Source of the DNA: Candidatus Methylacidiphilum fumarolicum
GTDB lineage: Bacteria > Verrucomicrobiota > Verrucomicrobiia > Methylacidiphilales > Methylacidiphilaceae
Direction: 5' to 3'
Assembly (NCBI RefSeq): GCF_949774925.1
Contig: NZ_OX458932.1
Location: forward strand, 1,984,001-2,048,000
DNA length: 64,000 nt
The notes under the pieces were generated by a model, which saw only the letters and a program-made list of their open reading frames with translations, was not told the DNA's origin and did no database searches. Shown here piece after piece: positions 53,414 to 63,478 of the stretch (the first letter of the stretch is position 1; the number at the start of each line of letters is the position of its first letter). The position numbers were made by a program, and so were the translations under genes.

Positions 53414-55102
53414 TTAAATGGTCCCGATGATATTGCCATCCACATCGATGTCGATATGACTGGAAGAAGGGACTTTGGGCAAGCCTGGCATCGTATTTAT
53501 CTCCCCACACACAACAAGGATGTATTTAGCCCCAGTAGCCGCTCTGATTTCTCTAACATAAAAATGGTGTCCTTCAGGCGCCCCTTTTAGATTGGGATCA
53601 ACAGAAAATGAATATTGCGTTTTAGCCATACATAGGGGAAAATGGGTTAGTCCCTCTCCTTCAATCCTTTTTATCTCATCATAAGCAGTAGGATGAAAGG
53701 AAAGATCTCCAGCTTTATAAATATTAAATGCGATCTTTCGAATCTTTTCGACAACAGTGTCCGAGTCTGCATAGCTAAACTTACAATAACTTTTATGGAG
53801 GCTACTTTTTTCGATCACTTTCCTTGCAAGATCCATAGCCCCTAGCCCTCCTTGCTGCCAATGATTGCATATGACAAAGGAATGTCCCATGTCGGCAAGT
53901 TTTTTGCCAAGCCAATCGATTTCCTCTTCACTATCAACGCTAAAACGGTTCAGTCCAATGACTGCAGGTACTCCAAATCCTTCTTCGACAATCTCAATAT
54001 GTCTTAAAAGATTAGGCAGTCCCTTTTCTAAAAAGGCTAAGTCTTTATTTGCCAGGGATCCCAACTCCATCCCTCCATGATACTTTAAAGCACGAATAGT
54101 CGTGACTATCACCGCACAGTCTGGGCTTAAACCACTCTGCCGGCACAGGATGTTAACGAATTTTTCTCCTCCTAGATCACTGCCAAATCCTGCTTCAGTA
54201 ACCACCCAATCAGAAAGCCTCAAGGCCGTATTCAATGATATCACCGAACTGCATCCATGAGCAATATTGCCAAAAGGTCCCCCATGCACAAAAACTGGAT
54301 TATTTTCCAAAGTTTGGACAAGATTGGGTTTGAGAGCATGCACTAAAAGGGCCGACATAGCCCCAGCAGCCTCAAGATCTTCGGCTGTAACCTTTGTATC
54401 GTTCCATCTGCGGCCAACCTGGATGTTGGCTAACCTTTCCCTCAAATCCATGTAGGATTGCGAAAGGCACAATATGGCCATCAATTCAGATGCTGCTACG
54501 ATGTCAAAAAAAGAGACTCTGGGAAAAGATTTTCTACTTTCTAACCCCAGAAGGATTTTTCGCAAAGACCTGTCATTTAAATCCAATACCCTTCCCCAGC
54601 TTACCTTTCTTGGATCAATACCTAAGGTATTACCCTGATAAAGATGGTTATCTATCAAGGCAGCCAGAAGATTATGAGCGGCCGCCACTGCGGCAAAATC
54701 ACCAGTAAAATGAAGATTTATCTCTTCTCTTGGAACAACTTGTGCCAGACCCGCCCCGGTAGCCGCACCTTTCACTCCAAAAATGGGGCCCATCGATGGC
54801 TCTCTCAAACAAAGAATGGCTTTATGACCTAATCGATTGAATCCATCAGTGAGGCCAATCGCCGTCGTCGTTTTTCCTTCCCCAGCTGGAGTAGGTGTCG
54901 TAGCTGTCACCAAAATGAGCTTACCTCGCTTAGGCTGAGCAAAAAGCTCTTTTAAATATTGCCATGATATTTTGGCAATAAAATGTCCGTAACATTCAAT
55001 GGATCTTGAAGGAATATCAATTCTTTTTGCTATTTCCTCTATGGCTAAAAGTTTTTTTTCGCGTGCTATCTTTAAATCAGGAGAAAAACGTATCTCTTTC
55101 AC
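53414..55102 (-). CDS. fhs: Formate-tetrahydrofolate ligase
   Basis: 562-residue ATP-dependent ligase making 10-formyl-tetrahydrofolate from formate, an entry point for formate into C1 metabolism and relevant for a methanotroph that oxidises methanol through formate. P-loop 'PTPAGEGKTTTAIGLTDGF' (about 70), 'LREPSMGPIFGVKGAATGAG', 'NLHFTGDFAAVAAAHNLL', 'VHGGPFGNIAHGC', 'TEAGFGSDLGGEKF' are all intact. Usual length. Confidence 0.97.
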   Translation of the reverse strand: MKEIRFSPDLKIAREKKLLAIEEIAKRIDIPSRSIECYGHFIAKISWQYLKELFAQPKRGKLILVTATTPTPAGEGKTTTAIGLTDGFNRLGHKAILCLREPSMGPIFGVKGAATGAGLAQVVPREEINLHFTGDFAAVAAAHNLLAALIDNHLYQGNTLGIDPRKVSWGRVLDLNDRSLRKILLGLESRKSFPRVSFFDIVAASELMAILCLSQSYMDLRERLANIQVGRRWNDTKVTAEDLEAAGAMSALLVHALKPNLVQTLENNPVFVHGGPFGNIAHGCSSVISLNTALRLSDWVVTEAGFGSDLGGEKFVNILCRQSGLSPDCAVIVTTIRALKYHGGMELGSLANKDLAFLEKGLPNLLRHIEIVEEGFGVPAVIGLNRFSVDSEEEIDWLGKKLADMGHSFVICNHWQQGGLGAMDLARKVIEKSSLHKSYCKFSYADSDTVVEKIRKIAFNIYKAGDLSFHPTAYDEIKRIEGEGLTHFPLCMAKTQYSFSVDPNLKGAPEGHHFYVREIRAATGAKYILVVCGEINTMPGLPKVPSSSHIDIDVDGNIIGTI

Positions 55103-55396
55103 AATTATTGATTCTGGATTTCCTCAAACCATAGCATGGTTGAATGAAAAATTTTCTTTTTACTTAATCCTTTGCCATTATTCTTTCATTGTATCCCAGT
55201 TATTTTCAAGAAAATATAGTTCTTTCAGTATACAATGCTATCTTCTCATGAAAGCTAAAGTGGCTTCTAAGCATTTGGCTATCGGGTGAACAAAAATACA
55301 CCCTCAAGGGATGCATTTTCTACTTGAGAAGGTAATCTAATGCGCCTAGAATCTAAGAAGTTTTTTTATATACTTTTATTTTAAGCAAGTAAAAAA

Positions 55397-57310
55397 GTGA
55401 GATTATTTAGTAGTTTATCAGAAATCGAACGAAAAAAGCTAATAGAGGAAAGGAAAAAGAATTCGTTATATTGGAAAATTATCCATCTATTAGGCTCTCT
55501 CCGGTTAGCAATTTTTCTTCTTTTATCGATAGCATTGGGCTGTGCCATAGCAACAATTGTAGAATCTAGGTTAGATACTCAGGTTGCTCAGTTTTATATC
55601 TACAAATCTCCCTGGTTTTTTGGCTGGCTTATTTTACTGTGCATCAATCTTTTTGCTGTGACATTGACACGGATTCCATGGAAAAAAAGACATATTGGGT
55701 TTATTGTCACCCACTATGGAATTATCATCCTTTTGATTGGTGCTTTGATTGGATTACAAAAAGGCTTTGAGGGATTTATAACTTTGGAAGCAGGTGGGAT
55801 ACCAAAAAACAGATTAACTACTAAAGAGACGGTTCTTTTAGTGCAAAATCCTATTCTAAAGGAAATCGAAGAATACAGATTTCCTGCTGAACTCTGGAGG
55901 CCTTCATCCAAGGCTCCACGATCCATCGACATTCCTGGGACAGGACTGAAGTTTTATACCGATGATTATGCCAAAGAACTGTTTCTAAGTGAAAATTTAT
56001 CTCCTCAACAAAATTCTGGAAGCCCAGGAGTCCTTATTGAATTGAAAAGCAAAATGGCTAATCAAAAGTTCACCTATGTACTACTGAAGAATGATCCTTC
56101 TAGGTGGTATGAAGATTTTTTTGGAATGGCAAGAATTGAAATGAAAGAGCCATCCGACTCGGATGGAGAGACTTTCCATGAATCAGCCGTCCTTTTTGCC
56201 AATGCTCCCGATCAATCTGTCATCCATGCCCATGAAGGGGTCAATTCTACTTACAAATATTTTCTTTTATGGGACAACCCTTCCCCATCGAACAGATCTC
56301 TTTATGTTGTAGCTATCAGCCAGGATGGAGAAAAAAGGGCTTGGCCATTGAATGAAGTCATGCAGAAGGTGGTCGATCTTCCAGGAGAGGGAAAAATGGA
56401 AGTTGCTGAGTATTGGCCAAATTTTTCGATAAAAGAGGGTAAACCCACCTCCTTATCTGGAGAACCTCTTAATCCAGCCATCCTTGTGCATGTATACTGG
56501 CAACAGAATCGCACCCAAAAATTGGTTTTTAGGATGTGGGATTCTCCTAATGGAACAATCAATTACCAGCTCCTTCGCAATGGAAAATCCTATCAGGAAG
56601 GACAAATGGCTATCGGTCAACCCTTTCTTTTAGGATGGGCAGACTGGTCAGCCACCCTACTGCGCTATGAACCTTCGGCCACTATCACCAGTGAAATTCA
56701 AAAGCAAAGACTTTCTCAAGTCAATATCGCTCAGGTCCTCCCTCCGGGAATCCATGGTTGGATAGAAGACAAACAAACTAAGGAAAAATCCCAAGCCCTT
56801 TGGATCCTCTCTGGATATCCACAAAGCTTTGTACTAAATAATATTCCCTTACAAATTAGTTATGGTTTTAAGGTCATCTCCTTACCATTTTTTGTATCCC
56901 TGGAAAAATTTGAAGTTCCAAGAAATGAAGGTTCTGACGCTCCTTCCGATTTTATCAGCACCCTTAAGTTTGAAGACCCAAAAACTAAAAAAATTGTCAT
57001 TGGAAAGGCTCACATGAATTATCCCGCTTCCTATCCTGGAGGATTTTGGAGATCAGTCTTAGGGCTTAACTACAAGTTTTCTCAATCTTCGTGGAACCCA
57101 CAAGATTTGAACGAAAGCACTTTACAGGTTCTTTATGATCCAGGCTGGCCTTTCAAATGGATAGGCTCTCTTATGATCTGCATTGGTATTTTAACCATGT
57201 TTTTTATTAGTCCGAAACCACCAGTGGTGCTAGACAAAGAAGAGAGTGCAGGAGCAAAACCAGATGAAAAGGCTGCTTGTTCAACGCATAATTCCCGCTT
57301 CCTCTCTTAG
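55397..57310 (+). CDS. ResB-like cytochrome c biogenesis protein
   Basis: 637 residues. Three N-terminal transmembrane helices (about 30-50, 75-95, 110-130; 'LRLAIFLLLSIALGCAIATIVESR' region), a large periplasmic domain and one final helix ('WIGSLMICIGILTMFFIS'), as in ResB/Ccs1 of system II cytochrome c maturation. 'HYGIIILLIGALIGLQKGFEGF' is typical. No ResC/CcsA partner is adjacent. The start is GTG 55397 with a weak Shine-Dalgarno; it fits the family N-terminus. Divergent from fhs. Confidence 0.85.
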   Translation: MRLFSSLSEIERKKLIEERKKNSLYWKIIHLLGSLRLAIFLLLSIALGCAIATIVESRLDTQVAQFYIYKSPWFFGWLILLCINLFAVTLTRIPWKKRHIGFIVTHYGIIILLIGALIGLQKGFEGFITLEAGGIPKNRLTTKETVLLVQNPILKEIEEYRFPAELWRPSSKAPRSIDIPGTGLKFYTDDYAKELFLSENLSPQQNSGSPGVLIELKSKMANQKFTYVLLKNDPSRWYEDFFGMARIEMKEPSDSDGETFHESAVLFANAPDQSVIHAHEGVNSTYKYFLLWDNPSPSNRSLYVVAISQDGEKRAWPLNEVMQKVVDLPGEGKMEVAEYWPNFSIKEGKPTSLSGEPLNPAILVHVYWQQNRTQKLVFRMWDSPNGTINYQLLRNGKSYQEGQMAIGQPFLLGWADWSATLLRYEPSATITSEIQKQRLSQVNIAQVLPPGIHGWIEDKQTKEKSQALWILSGYPQSFVLNNIPLQISYGFKVISLPFFVSLEKFEVPRNEGSDAPSDFISTLKFEDPKTKKIVIGKAHMNYPASYPGGFWRSVLGLNYKFSQSSWNPQDLNESTLQVLYDPGWPFKWIGSLMICIGILTMFFISPKPPVVLDKEESAGAKPDEKAACSTHNSRFLS

Positions 57311-57357
57311 ATTCCTTTTCATACCAAAATATTACCATGAATGTTTGATACCCTCCT

Positions 57358-58407
57358 ATGGATAAAGAATTAGAAATTTTAGAAAAACGTTTTTCCGAAG
57401 AGCTTTCAGCCATCTCAACAAAGGAAGCGATCGAGTCCCTGCGGATCAAATATTTTGGACGCAAGGGGATAGTTTCCACTTTACTGGAAAAAATAGGTCA
57501 ACTACCCAAAGAAAGTAGACCAATAGTAGGCAAAAAACTGAACGAGCTCAAATCGAAACTACAGGAGAGTCTACACAAGAAGGAAATTTCTTTATCTGCT
57601 GCTGTTGATTCCTTTGCGCAGTCTGGTTTTCCATCCTTAGCTGACAGTACACTGCCCGGTAGACCCTTTCTTTCTGGCACCCTTCATCCAATTTCTATCG
57701 CTCTAAAAAAAATTATCGAGATTTTCCAAAGAATTGGCTTTACAATCGAATGTGGTCCTGAAATTGAAAGCGAATACAACAATTTTGATGCATTGAATAT
57801 TCCAGTAGGCCATCCTGCTCGGAATGAACAAGACACCTTTTATATCAAAGAAAACCTAAGCCTGGAAGACAATTCTCCTGGTAGGCTGCTCCTGCGTCCT
57901 CAAACTTCTCCAGTCCAGATACGGGTCATGAAAAAAAACCAACTGCCTATCCGTATGATTGCTCCTGGAAGATGTTACAGACGAGACGAAATCGATGCCA
58001 CCCATTCGATCGTTTTCTGGCAGGTCGAAGGGTTAGTTGTTGATAAAGGAATTAGTCTTGCCGATCTCAAAGGAACCCTCGAATACTTTTTTAGAGAGCT
58101 TTTAGGAAATCAGTTGCAATTCCGGTTTAGGCCTCACTATTTTCCATTTACTGAACCAAGTTTTGAAGTAGATGGGGCCATCGCCACGCAGGAGGGGGAA
58201 GCACCCAGATGGCTTGAGCTGTGCGGTTGTGGAATGGTCCATCCAAAAGTATTTTTAAATATGGGAATAGATCCAGAAATATATTCTGGATTTGCTTTTG
58301 GCTTCGGCATTGAACGATACTTGATGGTTGTCCATAAGGTGCCGGATCTGAGATTGTTCTCCGAAAATGATTTTAGGTTTTTAAAGAATTTAAGTCCTTC
58401 CTTTTGA
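57358..58407 (+). CDS. pheS: Phenylalanyl-tRNA synthetase alpha subunit
   Basis: 349 residues, class II synthetase alpha subunit. N-terminal coiled coil (1-90), then class II motif 2 'PGRCYRRDEIDATHSIVFWQ' and motif 3 'GFGFGIERYLMVVHKVPDLR', with 'YNNFDALNIPVGHPAR' as expected. The beta subunit pheT is not next to it: ileS follows, so pheT must be elsewhere, unlike the common pheST operon. Confidence 0.95.
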   Translation: MDKELEILEKRFSEELSAISTKEAIESLRIKYFGRKGIVSTLLEKIGQLPKESRPIVGKKLNELKSKLQESLHKKEISLSAAVDSFAQSGFPSLADSTLPGRPFLSGTLHPISIALKKIIEIFQRIGFTIECGPEIESEYNNFDALNIPVGHPARNEQDTFYIKENLSLEDNSPGRLLLRPQTSPVQIRVMKKNQLPIRMIAPGRCYRRDEIDATHSIVFWQVEGLVVDKGISLADLKGTLEYFFRELLGNQLQFRFRPHYFPFTEPSFEVDGAIATQEGEAPRWLELCGCGMVHPKVFLNMGIDPEIYSGFAFGFGIERYLMVVHKVPDLRLFSENDFRFLKNLSPSF

Positions 58408-58450
58408 AGGAATAGAAACTTTTAGAACCATTTTTTAAAGAGGATTTTCC

Positions 58451-61156
58451 ATGGATTATAGTCTTACTGTCTTATTACCAAAAACAGAGTTTCCGATGAA
58501 AGCCGACCTTCCCAAAAGGGAGCCTCAATGGATCGAAATATGGGAAAAAGAAAAGGTCTATGCAATCCTTTTGGAACTGAGAAAAAACAGTCCTAAGTTC
58601 ATTCTTCATGATGGCCCTCCTTTTGCCAACGGCAAAGCTCATATGGGAAGTGGGCTGAACAAAATACTAAAAGACATTGTTCTTAAATCCAAAAATATGT
58701 TTGGCTTTCAATGTCCTTATATTCCTGGGTGGGATTGTCATGGACTACCAATCGAACACAAAGTGATGAGCGAGACCCCCTCCTTATCCAATGATCCCCC
58801 TACCATTCGGAAAAAGTGTCAGGAATATGCCAAGGGATGGATTGAAGTTCAAAAAGAACAGTTCAAGCGACTTGGTGTGTTAGGAGCATGGGATAATCCT
58901 TACATCACCATGGATCCTCATTACGAAGCCAACGAGCTAAGACTTTTTGCTGAACTAGTCGAAAAAAAATTAGTGTACCGAGGATTGCGTCCAGTCTTTT
59001 GGAGTATTGGCTGTAAAACGGCCCTTGCTGAAGCCGAAGTAGAATATCAGAAAAAGGAAGACATCTCCATCTATGTGGAATTTCCCGTTTCAGAGAAGAG
59101 TTGTAAAGAAGGGGGATTGCCTCAAGGATCCTCTTTTCTTGTTTGGACAACGACTCCATGGACCTTGCCTGCAAACTTAGCTCTAGCAGTAAATCCTGAT
59201 CTATCTTATGAGCTAAGGAGGGTAGGCAGTAAATATCTTATCGTTTCCTCCAAGCTTGCCCCAACAATTCCTAAACTATCTGAATCGACTCTAATCCTTT
59301 CTTTTTCTAAGGGTAAAAAACTGGAAGGGTTACAATATGTTCATCCGCTTCTTCCTAGGTATGGGGAAGTCTACGCAGCTGATTTTGTCAGTGAAGAAAC
59401 GGGCAGTGGGATTGTCCATATTGCCCCAGGCCATGGAATGGAAGATTATCAACTAGGGGTCGAAAAAGGATTAGCCGTATTTTCTCCAGTGGATGATTTG
59501 GGAAGATTTACAAAAGAATGTGGCATAGAAAAGATTGTTGGGAGGAACGTTTTCGATGCCAATCCCATCCTTTGTGACATGCTCGAAGAAAAAGGGCTTT
59601 TATGGGCAAAAAAACTTTATGTTCATGATTATCCTTTTTGTTGGCGCTCAAAAACCCCTATTATCTTTCGGTCTGTGCCCCAATGGTTCATCAATATTGA
59701 AAGGTTTAAAATCCAAGCGCTCCATGAAATTGAAAAGGTTCAATGGATCCCTAAGCGAGGAGAAAACAGGATCAAAGGAGCTGTTGAAAGCCGCAAAGAT
59801 TGGTGTATTTCTCGGCAAAGATACTGGGGGATACCCATCCCAGTTTTTTACAGAAAAGATGGCGAACCACTTCTAGATCCAAAAATTATCAGACGCTTTG
59901 CCGACATGGTTGAAGAGCAAGGAACCGATTTGTGGTTCCAACTAGATTCGGAAGAGCTCAGAAAAAAGCTTGATGTTCCAACTGGCTATGAAAAAGGAAT
60001 GGATACGCTCGATGTCTGGATAGATTCAGGTTCAAGCCATTTTGCCGTGCTTGTACCTAGGGGAGAAAATCCTGCGGATCTCTATCTTGAAGGAAGTGAT
60101 CAACATCGCGGTTGGTTTCAATCTTCCCTGTTGCTTGGGGTGGCATCGAAAGGAAAGGCACCGTTTAAATCCGTGCTTACTCATGGATTTGTGGTCGACC
60201 TTGATGGCAAAAAACTTTCCAAATCCTCAGGTGCCAAAGACTTATCTGAACAGATTAATGAATATGGAGCTGATCTTCTTCGGCTCTGGGTGGCCAGTGA
60301 AGAATTTTCAGAAGACGTTCCATTTTCCAAGGAAATATTTTCTAGGCTCTCTGATTCTTATAGATTGATTAGGAATAGCTTGAGGATCCTTTTAGGCAAT
60401 CTCTTTGATTTCGATCCTCCCATCCATTCCGTCCCTGAAGATGAGCTCTTGGAAATCGATAGGTATTTTGATTTTTGCATCGATCAACTAATTAAAAAAA
60501 CAAAAGCATCCTATGCCAACTATGAATTTCCACAGGTCTACCAATCTTTAGTTCGATTTTGTTCTGTCGAGCTATCGAGTTTTTACATCGATATCCTAAA
60601 AGACAGGTTGTACTGTGATGGGAAAAATTGGCTTTCAAGGAGGTCAGCACAAACCGTCTTGCACCGAGCCTTTGAATCTCTTGTTAAACTCCTTGCTCCA
60701 ATTATTCCTTTTACAGCCGAAGAAGCATGGCGCGTTTTTGGGAAAAAGAATTCGATCCATCTTGAGCTTTTTCCTACCGAAAAAGACAGACAGGAGGGAG
60801 CACACCTCGAGCAACGGTGGCAAAAAATATTGAGATTAAGGGATCTAGCCAATATTGAACTAGAGAAAGCTAGAAGAGAGAAGCGAATTGGAAAGAACTT
60901 AGAAGCGAAGGTAATCCTACATACACAGGAATTTGAAGAAAAAGACATTCCTATTTTAACAGAAGTATTGCTGGTATCACAGCTGGAACTTTGCCGAGCA
61001 GAAAAAACGGAAATCGAAGTGATAAAAGCTCCAGGAGGAAAATGTCCACGGTGCTGGAAATTCAGTCTCTTTGCCCAGAGAAATGAAGATCCTGAATTTC
61101 CACATGTATGTGAGAGATGCTTAAAAGTACTACAAGAAAAGGCGTATATGCGCTAG
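58451..61156 (+). CDS. ileS: Isoleucyl-tRNA synthetase
   Basis: 901 residues, class I. The HIGH-equivalent is 'GPPFANGKAHMGSGLNK' (about 54; the last His is replaced by Met in 'HMG'), the editing domain has 'WTTTPWTLPANLAL', and KMSKS is 'DGKKLSKSSGAKD' (about 589). The C-terminal zinc finger 'CPRCWKFS...CERCL' is present, so it is the short bacterial form. Start ATG with an AGAGGA Shine-Dalgarno. Confidence 0.96.
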   Translation: MDYSLTVLLPKTEFPMKADLPKREPQWIEIWEKEKVYAILLELRKNSPKFILHDGPPFANGKAHMGSGLNKILKDIVLKSKNMFGFQCPYIPGWDCHGLPIEHKVMSETPSLSNDPPTIRKKCQEYAKGWIEVQKEQFKRLGVLGAWDNPYITMDPHYEANELRLFAELVEKKLVYRGLRPVFWSIGCKTALAEAEVEYQKKEDISIYVEFPVSEKSCKEGGLPQGSSFLVWTTTPWTLPANLALAVNPDLSYELRRVGSKYLIVSSKLAPTIPKLSESTLILSFSKGKKLEGLQYVHPLLPRYGEVYAADFVSEETGSGIVHIAPGHGMEDYQLGVEKGLAVFSPVDDLGRFTKECGIEKIVGRNVFDANPILCDMLEEKGLLWAKKLYVHDYPFCWRSKTPIIFRSVPQWFINIERFKIQALHEIEKVQWIPKRGENRIKGAVESRKDWCISRQRYWGIPIPVFYRKDGEPLLDPKIIRRFADMVEEQGTDLWFQLDSEELRKKLDVPTGYEKGMDTLDVWIDSGSSHFAVLVPRGENPADLYLEGSDQHRGWFQSSLLLGVASKGKAPFKSVLTHGFVVDLDGKKLSKSSGAKDLSEQINEYGADLLRLWVASEEFSEDVPFSKEIFSRLSDSYRLIRNSLRILLGNLFDFDPPIHSVPEDELLEIDRYFDFCIDQLIKKTKASYANYEFPQVYQSLVRFCSVELSSFYIDILKDRLYCDGKNWLSRRSAQTVLHRAFESLVKLLAPIIPFTAEEAWRVFGKKNSIHLELFPTEKDRQEGAHLEQRWQKILRLRDLANIELEKARREKRIGKNLEAKVILHTQEFEEKDIPILTEVLLVSQLELCRAEKTEIEVIKAPGGKCPRCWKFSLFAQRNEDPEFPHVCERCLKVLQEKAYMR

Positions 61157-61448
61157 CTATGTTTGTAAAAAACACTAAAAAAAATGAAAACTTTTATAAA
61201 AAAAGTGTTGATCAATCTATAAAGCTTAATGTAAGTAAGTATTTGCTATAAATAAGGTTTTGGAGAAATGGAAAGGAAGAATAAGAAAAAAAGAGATAAG
61301 AGTGTTGGGAAAATAAAAAAATTTCTTATTTTTCCAAAATATTTTAGAAATTTGTTTGACATTTCTTGTAAATTTTGAAAAAAAGAAAACTTACAGAAAA
61401 GAATAGCAAAAATGTTATTCCAAATATGAAAAAGAAGGAGGATATACT
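61157..61448 (+). promoter_or_regulatory. Long AT-rich leader of the surface protein gene, with strong ribosome binding site
   Basis: The 290 bp before 61449 are very AT-rich. AAGGAGG at 61435-61441 with 7-nt spacing to the ATG is the strongest Shine-Dalgarno in the window and implies high expression. A TTGACA lies at 61356-61361, but no good -10 is seen at the right distance, so the promoter itself is not fixed. Confidence 0.5.
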
Positions 61449-62345
61449 ATGAAGAGGAGGAAAACACTCCGTTATTTGGTACCTGCAATTGGTTTGTTAG
61501 CACTTGCAGTGACACAACCTTTAAGGGCGGGAATTGAAGAGGGAGATAGTGCGGCTTCCACATCGACGGACTTATCAAGTGCAGGTGGGGATAAAGAAAT
61601 GAAGGAAGCCAGCAAGGAGATGAAGGAACAGAAAGAAATTTCCAAAGAAGAAGCCTTCAGACCCAAAGAAGGGCTTTATGCTGGTCTTTATGGGGGAGCT
61701 GGTTACATGGATACGAACAATTATAACTCCAATTTCAGCTCAGGATTGTTAGGAAGAGGGAATTTGGGGGGTAATTGGCAATGGGTTGGCGGTGTAAAAG
61801 TTGGATATCAGTGGAAGGGCTGGGAACTGGGAGATAACCTGGCTGGTAAAGGGTGGTATTTAATGCCCGCTGCAGAATTTGATGGGTTTTATATTGGCAA
61901 CTCTCAGTCTGGTTCTGGATTTACTGGATTTGCTACAGGACCAATGACAATAGCTGCAGCTAGTACCAATACGGGCATGCAATTAAATATGGGGATCATG
62001 ACAATCAATGGATTGTTAAAGTTGGTGACACCTTGGAAACTGGTTCCATATATCGGTATGGGTGTTGGTGGTTACTACCTGTCTGCTAGTAATATTAGTC
62101 AGAGTGTTGCGGGTCACGGGATTGTTAATGGTGCTAGCACTACTGACGGTGGGTTTGTCTTTACTCCAATAGCTGGTGCGGAATATTATTTTACAAGAGA
62201 ACTCAGTTTGTTCGTGGAATTTAAGTTCCTCTACATGAACAATCCGGTTCTTAATTACGGGACTTCATTGGGTAATGAGTCCATGCACTTTGGGAACATG
62301 CTGAACTATATTGGAGTGCTTGGTGCTAAATACGTGTTTTGGTAA
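61449..62345 (+). CDS. Secreted outer-membrane beta-barrel protein (OmpW/porin-like)
   Basis: 298 residues. Signal peptide 1-27 (MKRRKTLRYLV, hydrophobic, 'LRAG'). Residues 28-75 are a charged Lys/Glu-rich linker ('KEMKEASKEMKEQKEISKEE'). From 76 there is a Gly/aromatic alternating beta pattern ('GLYAGLYGGAGYMDTNNYN', 'WVGGVKVGYQWKGWELGDN', 'LVPYIGMGVGGYYLSAS', 'AGAEYYFTRELSLFVEFKF') ending with 'GVLGAKYVFW', a terminal Phe/Trp as in outer-membrane barrels. It is followed by a strong terminator. Likely an abundant surface protein; ligand unknown. Confidence 0.82.
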   Translation: MKRRKTLRYLVPAIGLLALAVTQPLRAGIEEGDSAASTSTDLSSAGGDKEMKEASKEMKEQKEISKEEAFRPKEGLYAGLYGGAGYMDTNNYNSNFSSGLLGRGNLGGNWQWVGGVKVGYQWKGWELGDNLAGKGWYLMPAAEFDGFYIGNSQSGSGFTGFATGPMTIAAASTNTGMQLNMGIMTINGLLKLVTPWKLVPYIGMGVGGYYLSASNISQSVAGHGIVNGASTTDGGFVFTPIAGAEYYFTRELSLFVEFKFLYMNNPVLNYGTSLGNESMHFGNMLNYIGVLGAKYVFW

Positions 62346-62366
62346 AATTTAGGAGTGATAATTATA

Positions 62367-62395
62367 GGGCTTCCAATAGGAAGCCCTTTTTTTTT
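62367..62395 (+). terminator. Rho-independent terminator of the surface protein gene
   Basis: GGGCTTCC-AATA-GGAAGCCC, 8-bp perfect stem, followed by nine Ts. It starts 21 nt after the stop codon. Confidence 0.92.
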
Positions 62396-62477
62396 ATTCA
62401 TTAATAATAATACAGAATTGACAAAGGCTAATATACACTGGAAAAAGGTGCTAAATAGCCAAGAGAAAAAAGACTGG

Positions 62478-63437
62478 TTAAATGATGAGAACAATTTTGC
62501 CAGTCGCTCCCCCTTCCATAATCATTTTATGAGCCAATGCTGCCTGCTCTAATGGAATTTCAGCACGAATGATTGGCCATAAGCTCTTATTTTTCAAGCC
62601 TGCTTGTATAGCAGCAAATATGGCTTTTCTTTGAGAAGAGCTTGCAAGAAAAAGATTTACACCAATGACAGAAACCTCTTTTCTTAAGATATTTCGTGGA
62701 TCGATTTCAATTTTTCCACGGCTTCCAATAACAAGAATTTTACCATAGTTCGCTAAAAGAGAAAAATCGTTCTCAAGGTTTTTATTCGCAAGCATCTCTA
62801 GAATGATATCGATTCCTTGATTTTGGGTATATTCTAAAATTTTGTTAACATACCCTTCTTCTCCATGATTAAAGACCTTCTCAGCCCCCACATCGAGAAC
62901 TAGTTCTTTGCCTTTTGCTGTTCCTGCTGTAGCCAAGACTCGAAGCCCACGACTTTTGGCCCATTGTACAGCCGCTATTCCAACCCCACCACTAGCCCCA
63001 TGAACAAGAACTGTTTGCCCAGCTTCTGCACCAGCGCATTGGAACAATGCATGATAGGCAGTCGCATAAGGACTTCCAATGGCAGCCCCTTGTGAAAAAG
63101 AAAAACCTTGAGGAAGTTCAAAGACGCGATCTTCAGGACAAACAATGTATTGTGCATAACTGCCTAAGACTCCTTGAAAGAAAACGGTTTGACCTTTATG
63201 AAACTTTGACACTCCTTCGCCGACTTCTTCAATAATACCGGCTCCATCGATACCTGGTATAAAAGGAAGATTTGATTGGTAACCAAAACTACCAGCCCTT
63301 AAATAGGTATCTACAGGATTGACTCCAGCTGCTTTAACTGCTATCAGGACCGAGGCCGGCCGTAGCTGAGGAATGAGAGTTTCTTTCAATTCAAGAACTT
63401 CAGGGCCCCCAAAATGTGAGACAAGGATGGCTTTCAT
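62478..63437 (-). CDS. Quinone oxidoreductase-like zinc-type alcohol dehydrogenase (MDR family)
   Basis: 319 residues, medium-chain dehydrogenase/reductase family, NADPH:quinone reductase subgroup. N-terminal GroES-like fold ('GVNPVDTYLRAGSFGYQ', 'PGIDGAGIIEEVGEGVSKF'), then the Rossmann motif 'VHGASGGVGIAAVQWAKSRGLRVLATAGT'. There are no catalytic zinc ligands, which is typical of the quinone-reductase branch. Complete. Convergent with the surface protein gene. Confidence 0.9.
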   Translation of the reverse strand: MKAILVSHFGGPEVLELKETLIPQLRPASVLIAVKAAGVNPVDTYLRAGSFGYQSNLPFIPGIDGAGIIEEVGEGVSKFHKGQTVFFQGVLGSYAQYIVCPEDRVFELPQGFSFSQGAAIGSPYATAYHALFQCAGAEAGQTVLVHGASGGVGIAAVQWAKSRGLRVLATAGTAKGKELVLDVGAEKVFNHGEEGYVNKILEYTQNQGIDIILEMLANKNLENDFSLLANYGKILVIGSRGKIEIDPRNILRKEVSVIGVNLFLASSSQRKAIFAAIQAGLKNKSLWPIIRAEIPLEQAALAHKMIMEGGATGKIVLII

Positions 63438-63478
63438 GATTTATCCACTGTAACATAAAATGGTCAAACCCACTATTT

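Noticed and set aside
61356-61395. Sigma-70 promoter for the surface protein gene
   Set aside because: A TTGACA box is present, but no convincing -10 sequence at 16-18 bp; kept only as a note in the leader entry.
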